Positions 27,885 through 36,517 of a stretch of 64,000 nt of DNA are shown here, piece by piece. Below the pieces are notes generated by a model that did no database searches, was not told the DNA's origin, and saw only the letters and a program-made list of their open reading frames with translations. The position numbers and the translations under genes were made by a program. How positions within the stretch are numbered: position 1 is the first letter of the stretch; each line of letters opens with the position of its first letter. This stretch comes from Lysobacter sp. Lineage in GTDB: Bacteria; Pseudomonadota; Gammaproteobacteria; Xanthomonadales; Xanthomonadaceae. Location of the stretch: the NCBI GenBank assembly GCA_013141175.1, contig JABFRN010000001.1:868001-932000 (forward strand), given 5' to 3'.

Positions 27885-28334
27885 ATGGGACTATTCGATT
27901 TCCTCAAGAGCTTCGGCTCGAAGAAAGAACAGGAAAAAGCGCGGGAGGATGTCAATCAGGCATTGACCGCACTCGACCTCGACGTCGCGATCGGCGCGCA
28001 CAGAAACTGGAAGGACCGGCTGACCAATTATCTCGAAGGTCACTCGAGCGAGGATCTCCGGCCTGAAGTCATTTGCCACGACGACCGCTGCGATCTGGGC
28101 AAATGGATCTATTCGGATGGCCAGAAGCAGCTTGGACAGTACCCGATGTTCATCGAGCTGCGGGCTGTGCACAAGATATTCCATCAGCAGGCCTCCAGCG
28201 TGGTGGCACTGCATCAATCCGGAAAGATCGATGCCGCGAAATGGCTTCTCGACGGCGAGTACACCAAGACTTCCAATCGGATCGTCACTCGACTCGAAGA
28301 CCTGAAAATGATGAACAGCAGTATCGGCGAATAA
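27885..28334 (+). CDS. Stand-alone CZB (chemoreceptor zinc-binding) domain protein
   Basis: 149 aa from the ATG at 27885 (MGLFDFLKSFGSKK) with a GAGAAG site upstream. The CZB core is clear: AIGAHRNWKDRL, then ICHDDRCDLGKWIY with the conserved Cys-Leu-Gly-Lys-Trp, and VHKIFHQQAS with the His ligands. CZB domains bind zinc through three His and one Cys and respond to zinc or hypochlorous acid, normally fused to chemoreceptors or diguanylate cyclases. Here no output domain is attached, so it must act on a partner. A two-way terminator separates it from bfr. Confidence 0.88.
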   Translation: MGLFDFLKSFGSKKEQEKAREDVNQALTALDLDVAIGAHRNWKDRLTNYLEGHSSEDLRPEVICHDDRCDLGKWIYSDGQKQLGQYPMFIELRAVHKIFHQQASSVVALHQSGKIDAAKWLLDGEYTKTSNRIVTRLEDLKMMNSSIGE

Positions 28335-28387
28335 AGTTGCGTATCGACGCGAATTTGCTGGAATCCACGCGATACGGATGAAAAAAA

Positions 28388-28415
28388 AACGGCGGCCTTG
28401 GGCCGCCGTTTTTGC
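28388..28415. terminator. Bidirectional terminator between the CZB gene and bfr
   Basis: Stem AACGGCGGCC / GGCCGCCGTT with a 3-nt loop, preceded by nine A (28381-28389) and followed by a T tract, so it can work on both strands for the two convergent genes. Confidence 0.93.
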
Positions 28416-28432
28416 ATCCGCGATATGGCAAG

Positions 28433-28903
28433 TCAGCTCGCCAGCTTGGCCTGCAGGTAATTCTGTTCGCCCAGCCGCTGGATGAGCGACAACTGGGTTT
28501 CGATCCAATCGATATGCTCTTCTTCGGAATCGAGGATATCGGCGAACAGCTGCCGACTGACGTAGTCGCCGATCTTCTCGCAATGCGAGATCGCTTCGCG
28601 CAGCAGCGGCACGGCGTCCAGCTCCAGCGCCAGATCGCATTCGAGCAGTTCCCGCGGAGTTTCGCCGATACGCAGCTTGCCCAGCGCCTGGAAATTCGGC
28701 AGCCCATCGAGGAAAAGAATGCGCTCCGCCAACGTGTCGGCGTGCTTCATCTCGTCGATCGACTCGCGGTACTCGTGCTCGGCGAGTTCCTTCAGCCCCC
28801 AATTCTTCAGCATCTTGGCGTGCAAAAAATACTGGTTGATCGCGGTCAGCTCGTTGTAGAGCGCCTTGTTCAGGAATTCGATGGTCTTGGGATCGCCTTT
28901 CAT
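28433..28903 (-). CDS. bfr: Bacterioferritin
   Basis: 156 aa. Ferroxidase ligands Glu18, Glu51 and His54 and the heme-ligating Met52 are all in the expected places ([15 protein letters not shown]). It forms a 24-mer shell that oxidises and stores iron in the cytoplasm. The start at 28903 fits the family length and has GGAG upstream. It lies 64 nt downstream of bfd on the same strand; a Fur-box-like site precedes the pair. Confidence 0.98.
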   Translation of the reverse strand: MKGDPKTIEFLNKALYNELTAINQYFLHAKMLKNWGLKELAEHEYRESIDEMKHADTLAERILFLDGLPNFQALGKLRIGETPRELLECDLALELDAVPLLREAISHCEKIGDYVSRQLFADILDSEEEHIDWIETQLSLIQRLGEQNYLQAKLAS

Positions 28904-28967
28904 GGCGTGCTCCGTGTGTGCGATGCGCCACTGTAACGCGCGAACTGCGACCAAGGCCGCGACGGCA

Positions 28968-29168
28968 TCAGGCTGCGTCCGCCATGTCGCTGCCCGTCGC
29001 CACGGTGGCGTGTACCTCTTCCAGCAATGCAGTCGCCATACAGACACAACTGCCGCAACCCGCACCGCAGCCGGTACGCATGGTCAGCTCCACCATGCTG
29101 CGGCAACCTGCGATTGCGGTCTGACGGATGTCGCGCTCGGTAACGCCGTTGCAGAGGCATACGTACAT
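28968..29168 (-). CDS. bfd: Bacterioferritin-associated ferredoxin
   Basis: 66 aa from the ATG at 29168 ([14 protein letters not shown]). The four [2Fe-2S] cysteines are in VCLCNG and GCGAGCGSC. It passes electrons to bacterioferritin to release stored iron. The longer frame starting at 29180 has an atypical N-terminus. It is upstream of bfr on the same strand and follows a Fur-box-like site, so induction under iron starvation is likely. Confidence 0.96.
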   Translation of the reverse strand: MYVCLCNGVTERDIRQTAIAGCRSMVELTMRTGCGAGCGSCVCMATALLEEVHATVATGSDMADAA

Positions 29169-29210
29169 GGGAAAGCACACTGTTTGGGAATCGCTCTCAT
29201 TTGGCCACGC

Positions 29211-29229
29211 ATGAGAATGATTGTCAATT
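29211..29229 (-). promoter_or_regulatory. Fur-box-like site upstream of bfd-bfr
   Basis: Read on the minus strand, ATTGACAATCATTCTCAT matches most positions of the 19-bp Fur box (GATAATGATAATCATTATC type). It lies about 43 nt upstream of the bfd start codon, in the bfd-rppH gap. Confidence 0.7.
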
Positions 29230-29264
29230 GATGGCTCGGCAGTGCCCAGCCCGCCCCGCCTGCT

Positions 29265-29825
29265 TCAAGGCGCCGCAGGACGCTGCTGGCCGCGTGGCCG
29301 CAACCAGCGCCTGGGCTCGATGACCGCTGAAGGAACCGCCTGGACACCCGCCACCTGCCTGGCATACGGCGCCAGATGATGCAGTGCATGGGTGTAGACC
29401 ATGCGCTTGAAGTTGACCACGTGCTCCAGCGGATACCAGAAATCGACCCAACGCCAGTGATCGAATTCCGGTGAATCGGTCAGATCAAGCTGCAGATCGC
29501 TCTCCTCGCCGGTGAACTGCAGCAGGAACCAGACCTGCTTCTGCCCGATGCAGACCATCCGGTCATGGCGGCGTACCGCGCGTGGCGGCAACCGATACCG
29601 GAGCCAGCCCGGCGTGTTCCCAAGCACATCGACATGTTCAGGCAGGAGCCCGGTTTCCTCGCGCAACTCGCGATACATCGCCTCGGTAGGCGTCTCGTCG
29701 CTGTTCATCCCGCCCTGCGGGAACTGCCAACCATCACGACGGACACGACGCGCCCAGAACACCCGTCCATCCGGGCGCATCAGGACAATCGCTACATTCG
29801 GTCGATAACCGTCCGGATCGATCAC
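29265..29825 (-). CDS. rppH: RNA pyrophosphohydrolase (Nudix)
   Basis: 186 aa with a GTG start at 29825, supported by AGGAG 9 nt upstream and by the family N-terminus (V/M)[10 protein letters not shown]. The Nudix box is [20 protein letters not shown]; also [16 protein letters not shown]. It removes pyrophosphate from 5' triphosphorylated RNA to start decay. The C-terminal tail beyond residue 155 is basic and Pro/Arg-rich, as in other xanthomonads. Monocistronic as far as can be seen. Confidence 0.95.
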   Translation of the reverse strand: MIDPDGYRPNVAIVLMRPDGRVFWARRVRRDGWQFPQGGMNSDETPTEAMYRELREETGLLPEHVDVLGNTPGWLRYRLPPRAVRRHDRMVCIGQKQVWFLLQFTGEESDLQLDLTDSPEFDHWRWVDFWYPLEHVVNFKRMVYTHALHHLAPYARQVAGVQAVPSAVIEPRRWLRPRGQQRPAAP

Positions 29826-29984
29826 GATGCGGACTCCTGAAATCTTTGGCCTTAAGGCCGCTGTCACCGACTCTGCCATGGGCGCCCGACAAGGACAAGC
29901 TCGAACAGCAGTACACGGGTCGGATTGACGTGAGCGCCCCGGACATGGACAATTTCCGGCTCACCGCACCTGCGGCGGCGTCTT

Positions 29985-30061
29985 GGCTATGTAGCTCAGC
30001 CGGTTAGAGCACAGCACTCATAATGCTGGGGTCGGTGGTTCGAGTCCACCCATAGCCACCA
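29985..30061 (+). tRNA. tRNA-Met (CAT), elongator
   Basis: 77 nt including encoded CCA. Acceptor stem GGCTATG/CATAGCC, D-arm GCTCAGCCGGTTAGAGC, anticodon stem-loop CAGCA-CTCATAA-TGCTG, T-arm GGTGGTTCGAGTCCACC. The first base pair G-C and the sequence are those of the elongator and not the initiator tRNA. Confidence 0.98.
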
Positions 30062-30123
30062 TTTTCACTGTCCAGGCCCACGAGCAGCGCTCAGCGCGGC
30101 TCCGCGATCCGCAGAGCCAGCCC

Positions 30124-30477
30124 ATGGACATTTTCAAAGTCTTCACTCTCGAAGCCGCGCATCGGCTACCCAATGTCCCGCCCGGGCACAAATGCGCGCG
30201 CCTGCACGGGCATTCATTCCGAATCGAACTCCACGTCAGCGGCGAGATCGATCCGCAAACCGGCTGGGTGATGGATTTCGCCGACATCAAGATCGGGTTC
30301 AAGCCACTGTACGATCGCCTCGATCACCATTACCTCAACGAGATCGAAGGCCTCGAAAATCCGACCAGCGAACGACTGGCGGTATGGATCTGGGAACGCC
30401 TGAAGCCGGTATTGCCGCTCTTGAGCGAGGTTGTGGTCCACGAAACCTGCACCTCTGGCTGCCGGTATCGCGGTTGA
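30124..30477 (+). CDS. queD: 6-carboxytetrahydropterin synthase (queuosine synthesis)
   Basis: 117 aa. Zinc ligands His13, His28 and His30 (AAHRL, LHGHSF) and catalytic Cys24 are present, as are the later DHHYLN and ENPTSERLA. It converts dihydroneopterin triphosphate to 6-carboxytetrahydropterin in the queuosine (preQ1) pathway. It directly follows tRNA-Met by 62 nt; the other que genes are not in the window. The C-terminal [12 protein letters not shown] is usual. Confidence 0.96.
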   Translation: MDIFKVFTLEAAHRLPNVPPGHKCARLHGHSFRIELHVSGEIDPQTGWVMDFADIKIGFKPLYDRLDHHYLNEIEGLENPTSERLAVWIWERLKPVLPLLSEVVVHETCTSGCRYRG

Positions 30478-30564
30478 TCTTCCGGCAAACCTGATCTGTC
30501 TTGTATCCGCAAGCTGCTGATTTCCGAAGAAGTATGAACGCGCGGACTGCCGTTCGTCGGTTCA

Positions 30565-30608
30565 TGTTGCAGTGCAACAAAAAGAGCGTTATGTTGCACC
30601 GCACAACA
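30565..30608. promoter_or_regulatory. Paired TGTTGCA palindromes before the phasin gene (PhaR-like operators)
   Basis: TGTTGCA-G-TGCAACA (30565-30579) and TGTTG-N7-CAACA (30592-30608) are dyads with centres 28 bp apart. TGC/GCA-rich dyads of this kind are typical binding sites of PhaR, the PHA-responsive repressor of phasin genes. No phaR gene is in the window; the assignment is by motif and context only. Confidence 0.6.
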
Positions 30609-30650
30609 CCGGCATTCCCTGCCGGCATTCCCAAGCCTCAGGAGCCCGCC

Positions 30651-31052
30651 ATGTACCAGCAGTTCAACGACCAGTTCACCAAATCGACCCGCCAGTTCGC
30701 CGACACATCGGCCCAGGTCGGTCGTCTTGCCCTCGAAAACACCGAGGCCGTGTTCGGCCTGCAGCTCGCCACCATCGAAGAGAACATGAACGCCACGTTC
30801 GCCTTCTGGGGCCAGTTGGCTGAAGCGCGCGACTTCGATGCCCTCAAGGCTGTCTGGCCGAAGGGTGTGCAGGTTGCCCGTGAAAACGTCGAGCGCAGCA
30901 TCGGCGCCGGTCAGGAAGTCTTCGGCCGCACCGTGAAGACCAACGAAGCCATTGCCCAGATCGCCAAAGGCCAGTTCGAAACCGTCGCCGCCAATGTTCA
31001 GGCCGACGTCGAGAAGGTGACCAAGGCCGCCGGTCGCAAGACCACGCGATAA
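30651..31052 (+). CDS. phaP: Phasin family protein
   Basis: 133 aa from the ATG at 30651 with GGAG 6 nt upstream. The amphipathic helical sequence, with TEAVFGLQLATIEENMNATF and ENVERSIGAGQEVFGRTVKT, is typical of phasins that coat polyhydroxyalkanoate granules. An earlier in-frame start would lie inside the operator region and is rejected. A terminator follows. No PHA synthase gene is in the window, so a role at other granules or a stress role stays possible. Confidence 0.88.
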   Translation: MYQQFNDQFTKSTRQFADTSAQVGRLALENTEAVFGLQLATIEENMNATFAFWGQLAEARDFDALKAVWPKGVQVARENVERSIGAGQEVFGRTVKTNEAIAQIAKGQFETVAANVQADVEKVTKAAGRKTTR

Positions 31053-31099
31053 ATCGGAGCTGCAGCCCGCGAAATCGCGCGTTGCAACCGTTCTTCAGA

Positions 31100-31127
31100 C
31101 CCGGCAGCGCAAGCTGCCGGGTTTTTT
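31100..31127 (+). terminator. Rho-independent terminator of the phasin gene
   Basis: Stem CCCGGCAGC / GCTGCCGGG with a GCAA-type loop followed by six T. Confidence 0.93.
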
Positions 31128-31206
31128 GTTGCCTGAAGCAAAAAGCCGGCAAGGGCCGATTACCTCGAAAAACAATACAGCATCAATCAAGAACCACTAT
31201 TGATCA

Positions 31207-31229
31207 TATTTTGAATTCAATTCAAAATA
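31207..31229. promoter_or_regulatory. Perfect 23-bp palindrome, probable TetR operator
   Basis: TATTTTGAATT-C-AATTCAAAATA is an exact inverted repeat centred 40 nt before the tetR-family start codon. It is strikingly AT-rich for this genome and is the natural autoregulatory site for the repressor encoded next to it. Confidence 0.8.
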
Positions 31230-31257
31230 CGCCTACCGACACACTTCGGCCGTCACC

Positions 31258-32046
31258 ATGAGCACCAAGGACCGCCGCCTGCGCGAACGCGGCGAGCGAG
31301 AACAGCGTTTCCTCGACAAGGCACAGGAGCTGATCCAGCGCGACGGTCTCCTGTCGCTGCAGATGGCCCGCATCGCCGAAGAATGCGACTACGCCATCGG
31401 CACGCTGTACCAGCATTTCGCCAGCAAGGAAGACCTGCTGGTCACGCTGGCCACCCGCAACTGTCTGAGCCGCGTGCACCTGTTCGAACGTGCCGCACAT
31501 TGGCGCGGCCCCAGCCGTGAACGCATGCTGGCGATCGCATTGGCCGATCTGATGGTCATCCGCGCACAGCCCGAGCACTTCCGCCTTGCGCAGTTCGTCT
31601 GGACCGATGTGATCTGGGGCGCCGCCTCGGCGCTGACCCGGCAGCGCTCGCTGGAAGCCAGCGCACCCTTGGGCGCGCTGATCGACGGCATCGTCGAGGA
31701 TGCGATCGCTGCGGGCGACCTGCGCGCCGACATCGGCCTGTCGCCGCAGGCCGTGACTATCGGGCCTTGGACGCTTTCCATGGGGATGCATACCCTCACC
31801 CATGCCGAAGGGCTGCTCGAAGCATATGCATTGGGCGACCCGTACCGGCTGCTGATGAAACATCTGCACTTCCTGCTCAACGGCTACGGTTGGCAACCCT
31901 TGTTCGACCCGGCCGACGACATCGCGCTCGACGCGCTCAATGCGCGGCTCTGCCAGGCAATTTTCGACAGCGAGTGCCCCCGGACACACCGCACCGCCAC
32001 GTCACTCACCGCCGCGACCGCACTTCGCTCCGAGGTTTCCCCATGA
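31258..32046 (+). CDS. TetR-family repressor of the adjacent RND efflux operon
   Basis: 262 aa. The N-terminal helix-turn-helix is MARIAEECDYAIGTLYQHFASKEDLL, split here as the recognition part IGTLYQHF; the C-terminal ligand domain is longer than usual (about 190 residues). Its stop overlaps the start of the membrane-fusion-protein gene by ATGA, so it is first in the operon and likely autorepresses all three genes through the palindrome at 31207-31229. The inducer is unknown. Confidence 0.93.
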   Translation: MSTKDRRLRERGEREQRFLDKAQELIQRDGLLSLQMARIAEECDYAIGTLYQHFASKEDLLVTLATRNCLSRVHLFERAAHWRGPSRERMLAIALADLMVIRAQPEHFRLAQFVWTDVIWGAASALTRQRSLEASAPLGALIDGIVEDAIAAGDLRADIGLSPQAVTIGPWTLSMGMHTLTHAEGLLEAYALGDPYRLLMKHLHFLLNGYGWQPLFDPADDIALDALNARLCQAIFDSECPRTHRTATSLTAATALRSEVSP

Positions 32047-33263
32047 CCGACCAACACGATACGACCCGCCATGACGAACACCGCGCAGCGCAGCGCAAAC
32101 CGTCCTCGAAAAAACGGATGGTGTGGATGTTGATCGGCGCGACCATGATTTTCGGTGGCGTGTTCGCGGTGAAAGCCGTCATGAATACCGGCATGAACGA
32201 ATTCTTCGACAACATGCCGCAGCCGCCCGCATCGGTCAGCGTTGCGGTCGCGAAAGCGGAACGCTGGCGCGAAGGCGCCGAAGCCGTGGGCACCTTCGTC
32301 GCGGTCAACGGCGCCGATGTCACCACCGAAGCCGGCGGCGTGATCCGTGAAATCCTGTTCGAACCGGGCCAACGGGTGAAAGCCGGCACGGTGCTGGCGC
32401 GACTGAACACCGCCAACGAAGAAGCCACGTTGCGCGCACTGGACGCCGCCGCGAAACTCGCGGTTTCCCAGCGCGACCGCTGGCGCGAACTCGGTCAGCA
32501 GAAGCTCGTGTCGCTGGCCGATGTCGAACAACGCGCCGCCGATGCCGCATCCGCACTCGCGCAGGTCGAAGCGCAGCGCGCGCTGATTGCGCAGAAAACC
32601 ATCCGCGCGCCCTTCGACGGCACACTCGGCATCCGCAAGGCGAATCTCGGCCAGTTCATCGCGCCCGGCAGCCCCATCGTCAATCTGCAGTCGATCAGTC
32701 CGATCTTCCTCGATTTCACGTTGCCCCAGCAGCGCATGGATCAGCTCGTGGAAGGCACGATGATCCGCGCGACCGTGGATTCGCTGCCTGGACGCACGTT
32801 CGATGGCCGGATCACCGCGATCGAACCGCTCATCGACGCGGAAACCCGCAGCGTCAAAGTACAGGCGACCTTCGTCAACGGCGACAACGCATTGCGCCCC
32901 GGCACGTTCGCCAAGGTCGGTTTCGACCTCGGCGGCGAGCAATCGGTGATCGTGATCCCGCAGACCGCCGTCAGTTTCAATCCGTACGGCAACGCGGTGT
33001 ATGTGATCCGCGAAACGCAATACGGGCCTGACGAGAAAGACATGCAGGGCAAACCGCTGACCGGTGTCAAGCTCGTGGTCCAGCAGCGCTTCATCAAGAC
33101 CGGCGCGACGCGTGGCGACCTGGTCGCGGTGACCGACGGTCTGAAGCCGGGCGAACGGGTCGTGACGAGCGGTCTTCTGAAACTGCGCAACGACGCCGTT
33201 GTGACCATCAACAACAAGGTGCAACCGGCTGCGGATTCCGCGCCGAAGCCCGACAACAGCTGA
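32043..33263 (+). CDS. RND efflux periplasmic adaptor (membrane fusion protein)
   Basis: 406 aa, overlapping tetR by 4 nt with GAGG upstream. A basic N-terminus precedes one membrane anchor (MVWMLIGATMIFGGVFAV); then the biotinyl-lipoyl motif around GGVIREILFEPGQRVKAGTVLAR, an alpha-hairpin, the second lipoyl half IRAPFDGTLGIRK with GQFIAPGSPI, and the beta-barrel. It links the RND pump to an outer-membrane channel, which is not encoded here. Length is normal for the MexA/AcrA group. It carries no lipobox. Confidence 0.95.
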   Translation: MTDQHDTTRHDEHRAAQRKPSSKKRMVWMLIGATMIFGGVFAVKAVMNTGMNEFFDNMPQPPASVSVAVAKAERWREGAEAVGTFVAVNGADVTTEAGGVIREILFEPGQRVKAGTVLARLNTANEEATLRALDAAAKLAVSQRDRWRELGQQKLVSLADVEQRAADAASALAQVEAQRALIAQKTIRAPFDGTLGIRKANLGQFIAPGSPIVNLQSISPIFLDFTLPQQRMDQLVEGTMIRATVDSLPGRTFDGRITAIEPLIDAETRSVKVQATFVNGDNALRPGTFAKVGFDLGGEQSVIVIPQTAVSFNPYGNAVYVIRETQYGPDEKDMQGKPLTGVKLVVQQRFIKTGATRGDLVAVTDGLKPGERVVTSGLLKLRNDAVVTINNKVQPAADSAPKPDNS

Positions 33264-33344
33264 CGCGACGGCACACGCCGAAACCATGCCCTTGCCTACC
33301 GCCCCTACCCACCCTGCGCCGTCCGCGATGCACGGGAGACCGCG

Positions 33345-36300
33345 ATGAAATTCACCGACATCTTCATCAACAAGCCCGTGCTCGCGGTCGTCGTCAGCCT
33401 GTTCATTCTGCTGTTCGGATTGCGGGCGTTCAGTGCGCTGAACGTGCGCGAATACCCCGAACTGCAGAATGCGGTGATCAACGTCAGCACCACGTATTTC
33501 GGCGCCGACGCGGACCTGATCCAGGGCTTCATCACCACGCCGCTGGAGCGCGAGATCGCCAGCGCCGAAGGCATCGAGTATCTGACTTCATCCAGCTCGG
33601 CCGGCGTCAGCACGATCCAGGCGTACATCCGTCTCGATCAGGACCCGAACGAAGCCTTGACCCAGATTTCGGCCAAGATCAACAAGCTGCGCGGCCAATT
33701 GCCGCAGGAGTCCGAGGACCCGGTCATCGATCTGCAGCAGGGCCAGCAGATCGCTGCGATGTACGTGTCGTTCGCGAGCGAGCGGCTGGACAACAACCAG
33801 ATCACCGACTACCTGACCCGTGTGATCCAGCCGAAGCTGGTCACGGTGCCCGGCGTGCAGCGTGCAGAGATTCTCGGCGCCGGCTCGTTCGCGATGCGCG
33901 TGTGGCTGAAACCGGAGCGCATGACCGCGTTGAAAGTCACCGCCAGCGATGTCGACGCCGCGCTGCGCAACAACAACGTGCTGTCCGCGCTCGGCTCGAC
34001 CAAGGGCCAGATGGTGTCGGTGGATCTCACTGCGCGCACCGACCTGCGCACTCCCGACGAATTCCGCGAACTGGTCATCCGCGAGCAGGACGGCAGCATC
34101 GTGCGCCTCGGCGACGTGGCCGATGTGGTGCTGGGCTCGGAGAATTACGGCACGTCCGTGCGCATCAACGGCCAGGCCGCGACGTTCATGGGCATCTATG
34201 TTTCGCCGGATGCGAATTCGCTGGACGTGATCAAGGACGTGCGCAAAGCCTGGGACGCGGACATCATCCCGCAGCTGCCCGAAGGCATGGTCGGCACCAT
34301 TCCGTACGACAGCACCGAGGCGATCCAGGATGCCATCGACGAAGTGATCAGCACGATCATCGAAGCGGTGATCATCGTGATCGTGGTGATCTATCTGTTC
34401 CTGGGCTCGTTCCGCAGCGTGCTGATCCCGGCGGTCACGGTGCCACTCTCGCTGGTCGGCACCCTGTTCCTGATGCTGTTGATGGGCTTCACCATCAATC
34501 TGCTGACGCTGCTGGCGATGGTGCTGGCGATCGGCATCGTGGTCGACGATGCGATCATCGTGCTGGAGAACATCCACCGGCATATCGAGGAAGGCATGTC
34601 GCCGCGCGACGCGGCCTTGCGCGGCGCGCGCGAGCTGGCCTGGCCGGTGGTGGCGATGACCACCACGCTGGTCGCGGTCTATCTGCCGATCGGTTTCCAG
34701 GGTGGCCTCACTGGCGTGTTGTTCACCGAATTCGCATTCACGTTGGCGGGCTCGGTACTGTTGTCGGGCGTGATCGCGCTGACGCTCTCGCCGATGATGA
34801 GCGCGAAGATGCTCAAACCGCACAAAGAAGGCGGCAAGAGTCGATTCGAAACCTGGCTGGATGTGCGTTTCGACCGCCTCCGCCATGGCTATCAGCGCCG
34901 GCTGCACGGTGCGCTCGATACCAAGGGCGTGATCGGCGTGTTCGGCGCCATCGTCTTCGCTTCGTGCGTCTTCCTGTACATGCAGTCGCCACAGGAGCCG
35001 GCGCCTGCCGAGGATCAAGGCTTCATCTTCTCGATCGGCAGTGCCGACCCGTCGTCGACGCTGGACTATGTCGAGCGTTACACCGAGGAAGTGACCAGGA
35101 TCGCCAAAGGCGTTCCCGAGGTCGAGAACTACTTCCTGTTCAACGGCGGCTTCGGTGGCGGTGGCGCCAGCAACAGCGCGATCGCGGGTTTCGTGCTCAA
35201 GCCGTGGAGCGAGCGCACGCGTTCGACCAAACAGGTGCTGGAACAGGATCTGCAGCCGAAGATCGCCGAAGTCACCGGTCTGAACGTGTTCGCACTGATC
35301 CCGCCCGCGCTGCCCAGCGCCGGCGGCGACGGTGGCGGCGAATTCGTGATCGGCGGCATCGGTTCGCTGCAGCAGTTGCAGGAACTGGCCGATGCCGTGC
35401 TCGCGAAGGCCTACGCCAGCAAGCGCTTCATCTTCCTCGACAAGGATCTGAAGATCGACAAGCCGCGGATCGAAGTGCAGATCGATCGCGACAAGGCCGC
35501 CGCGCTCGGCATCGATATGCGCACGCTGTCGGCGGACATGTCGGCGATGCTGTCGGGCGGCTACGCCAACCGCTTCGCGATGCAGAACCGCTCGTACCGG
35601 GTGATCGCGCAGGTGCAGCGCAGCGACCGCATCAACGCCGATCAGCTCACCAATTACTACACCCGCACGCGCAGCGGCGAACTGATTCCGCTCTCGACCA
35701 TCGTCACCCTGAAGGAATCGGCGCAGCCGCAGGTGCTGAAGCGCTTCCAGCAGCTGAACGCCGTGTCGATCACCTTCGCGCCGCGTCCCGGCGTGTCCAA
35801 GGGCGAGGCGCTGGCGGTGCTGGAACAGGCCGCGAAGGAAGTGCTGCCGCAGGGCTACAGCGTGGATTACGCCGGCGAGTCGCGGCAGTTCAAACAGGAG
35901 GGCACGACCATGCTGGTCACCCTGCTGTTCGCGCTGATCATCATTTTCCTGGTGCTGTCGGCCCAGTTCGAGAGCTTCCGCGACGCGCTGATCATGCTGA
36001 TCACCGTGCCGATGGCGATCTGCGGCGCGCTGCTGGTCATGAATGTGCTGGCGATCGCCAGCGGCATCCTCGGGCTCCAGGGCATCGAAGCCTTCCCCGG
36101 CATGAGCATCAACATCTATACCCAGGTCGGCCTGGTGACGCTGGTGGGCGTGATCACCAAACACGGCATCCTGATCGTGGAGTTCGCAAACAAACTGCAG
36201 ATCGAGAAAGGCCTGTCGAAGCGCGAAGCGATCGAAGAAGCCACCGCGATCCGCCTGCGTCCGGTACTGATGACCACCGCGGCGCTGGTGTTCGCGATGA

Positions 36301-36500
36301 TCCCGCTGCTGATGGCCAGCGGCCCCGGTGCGGCTGCGCGTTTCTCGATGGGCACGGTGATCGCTTCGGGCATGACCATCGGCACCGCGTTCACGCTGTT
36401 CGTGCTGCCGGCGTTCTATCTGTATCTCGCGCGCGACCATTCGCATGACACTGCGGATGCCGCCGCTGGCGACAACGTGTTGGAGACGCAAACCGCATAG
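33345..36500 (+). CDS. RND multidrug efflux permease (AcrB/MexK-type)
   Basis: 1051 aa, GGGAG 6 nt before the ATG. It begins MKFTDIFINKPVLAVVVSLF, the first of twelve expected membrane helices, and carries the conserved helix-4 sequence AIGIVVDDAIIVLENI with the proton-relay acidic pair. Two large periplasmic loops are present. It would form a trimer that exports hydrophobic drugs by proton antiport. Third gene of the tetR-MFP-RND operon; no outer-membrane factor follows, so a shared TolC-like channel is expected. The substrate cannot be told from sequence. Confidence 0.97.
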   Translation: MKFTDIFINKPVLAVVVSLFILLFGLRAFSALNVREYPELQNAVINVSTTYFGADADLIQGFITTPLEREIASAEGIEYLTSSSSAGVSTIQAYIRLDQDPNEALTQISAKINKLRGQLPQESEDPVIDLQQGQQIAAMYVSFASERLDNNQITDYLTRVIQPKLVTVPGVQRAEILGAGSFAMRVWLKPERMTALKVTASDVDAALRNNNVLSALGSTKGQMVSVDLTARTDLRTPDEFRELVIREQDGSIVRLGDVADVVLGSENYGTSVRINGQAATFMGIYVSPDANSLDVIKDVRKAWDADIIPQLPEGMVGTIPYDSTEAIQDAIDEVISTIIEAVIIVIVVIYLFLGSFRSVLIPAVTVPLSLVGTLFLMLLMGFTINLLTLLAMVLAIGIVVDDAIIVLENIHRHIEEGMSPRDAALRGARELAWPVVAMTTTLVAVYLPIGFQGGLTGVLFTEFAFTLAGSVLLSGVIALTLSPMMSAKMLKPHKEGGKSRFETWLDVRFDRLRHGYQRRLHGALDTKGVIGVFGAIVFASCVFLYMQSPQEPAPAEDQGFIFSIGSADPSSTLDYVERYTEEVTRIAKGVPEVENYFLFNGGFGGGGASNSAIAGFVLKPWSERTRSTKQVLEQDLQPKIAEVTGLNVFALIPPALPSAGGDGGGEFVIGGIGSLQQLQELADAVLAKAYASKRFIFLDKDLKIDKPRIEVQIDRDKAAALGIDMRTLSADMSAMLSGGYANRFAMQNRSYRVIAQVQRSDRINADQLTNYYTRTRSGELIPLSTIVTLKESAQPQVLKRFQQLNAVSITFAPRPGVSKGEALAVLEQAAKEVLPQGYSVDYAGESRQFKQEGTTMLVTLLFALIIIFLVLSAQFESFRDALIMLITVPMAICGALLVMNVLAIASGILGLQGIEAFPGMSINIYTQVGLVTLVGVITKHGILIVEFANKLQIEKGLSKREAIEEATAIRLRPVLMTTAALVFAMIPLLMASGPGAAARFSMGTVIASGMTIGTAFTLFVLPAFYLYLARDHSHDTADAAAGDNVLETQTA

Positions 36501-36517
36501 GCGGGCCAGGGCCCGCC
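36500..36517. terminator. Hairpin between the convergent RND and bioD genes
   Basis: GGCGGGC-CAGG-GCCCGCC lies across the 17-nt gap between the two stop codons. Both transcripts would end in it. No T tract, so it may be a short palindromic repeat. Confidence 0.55.
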
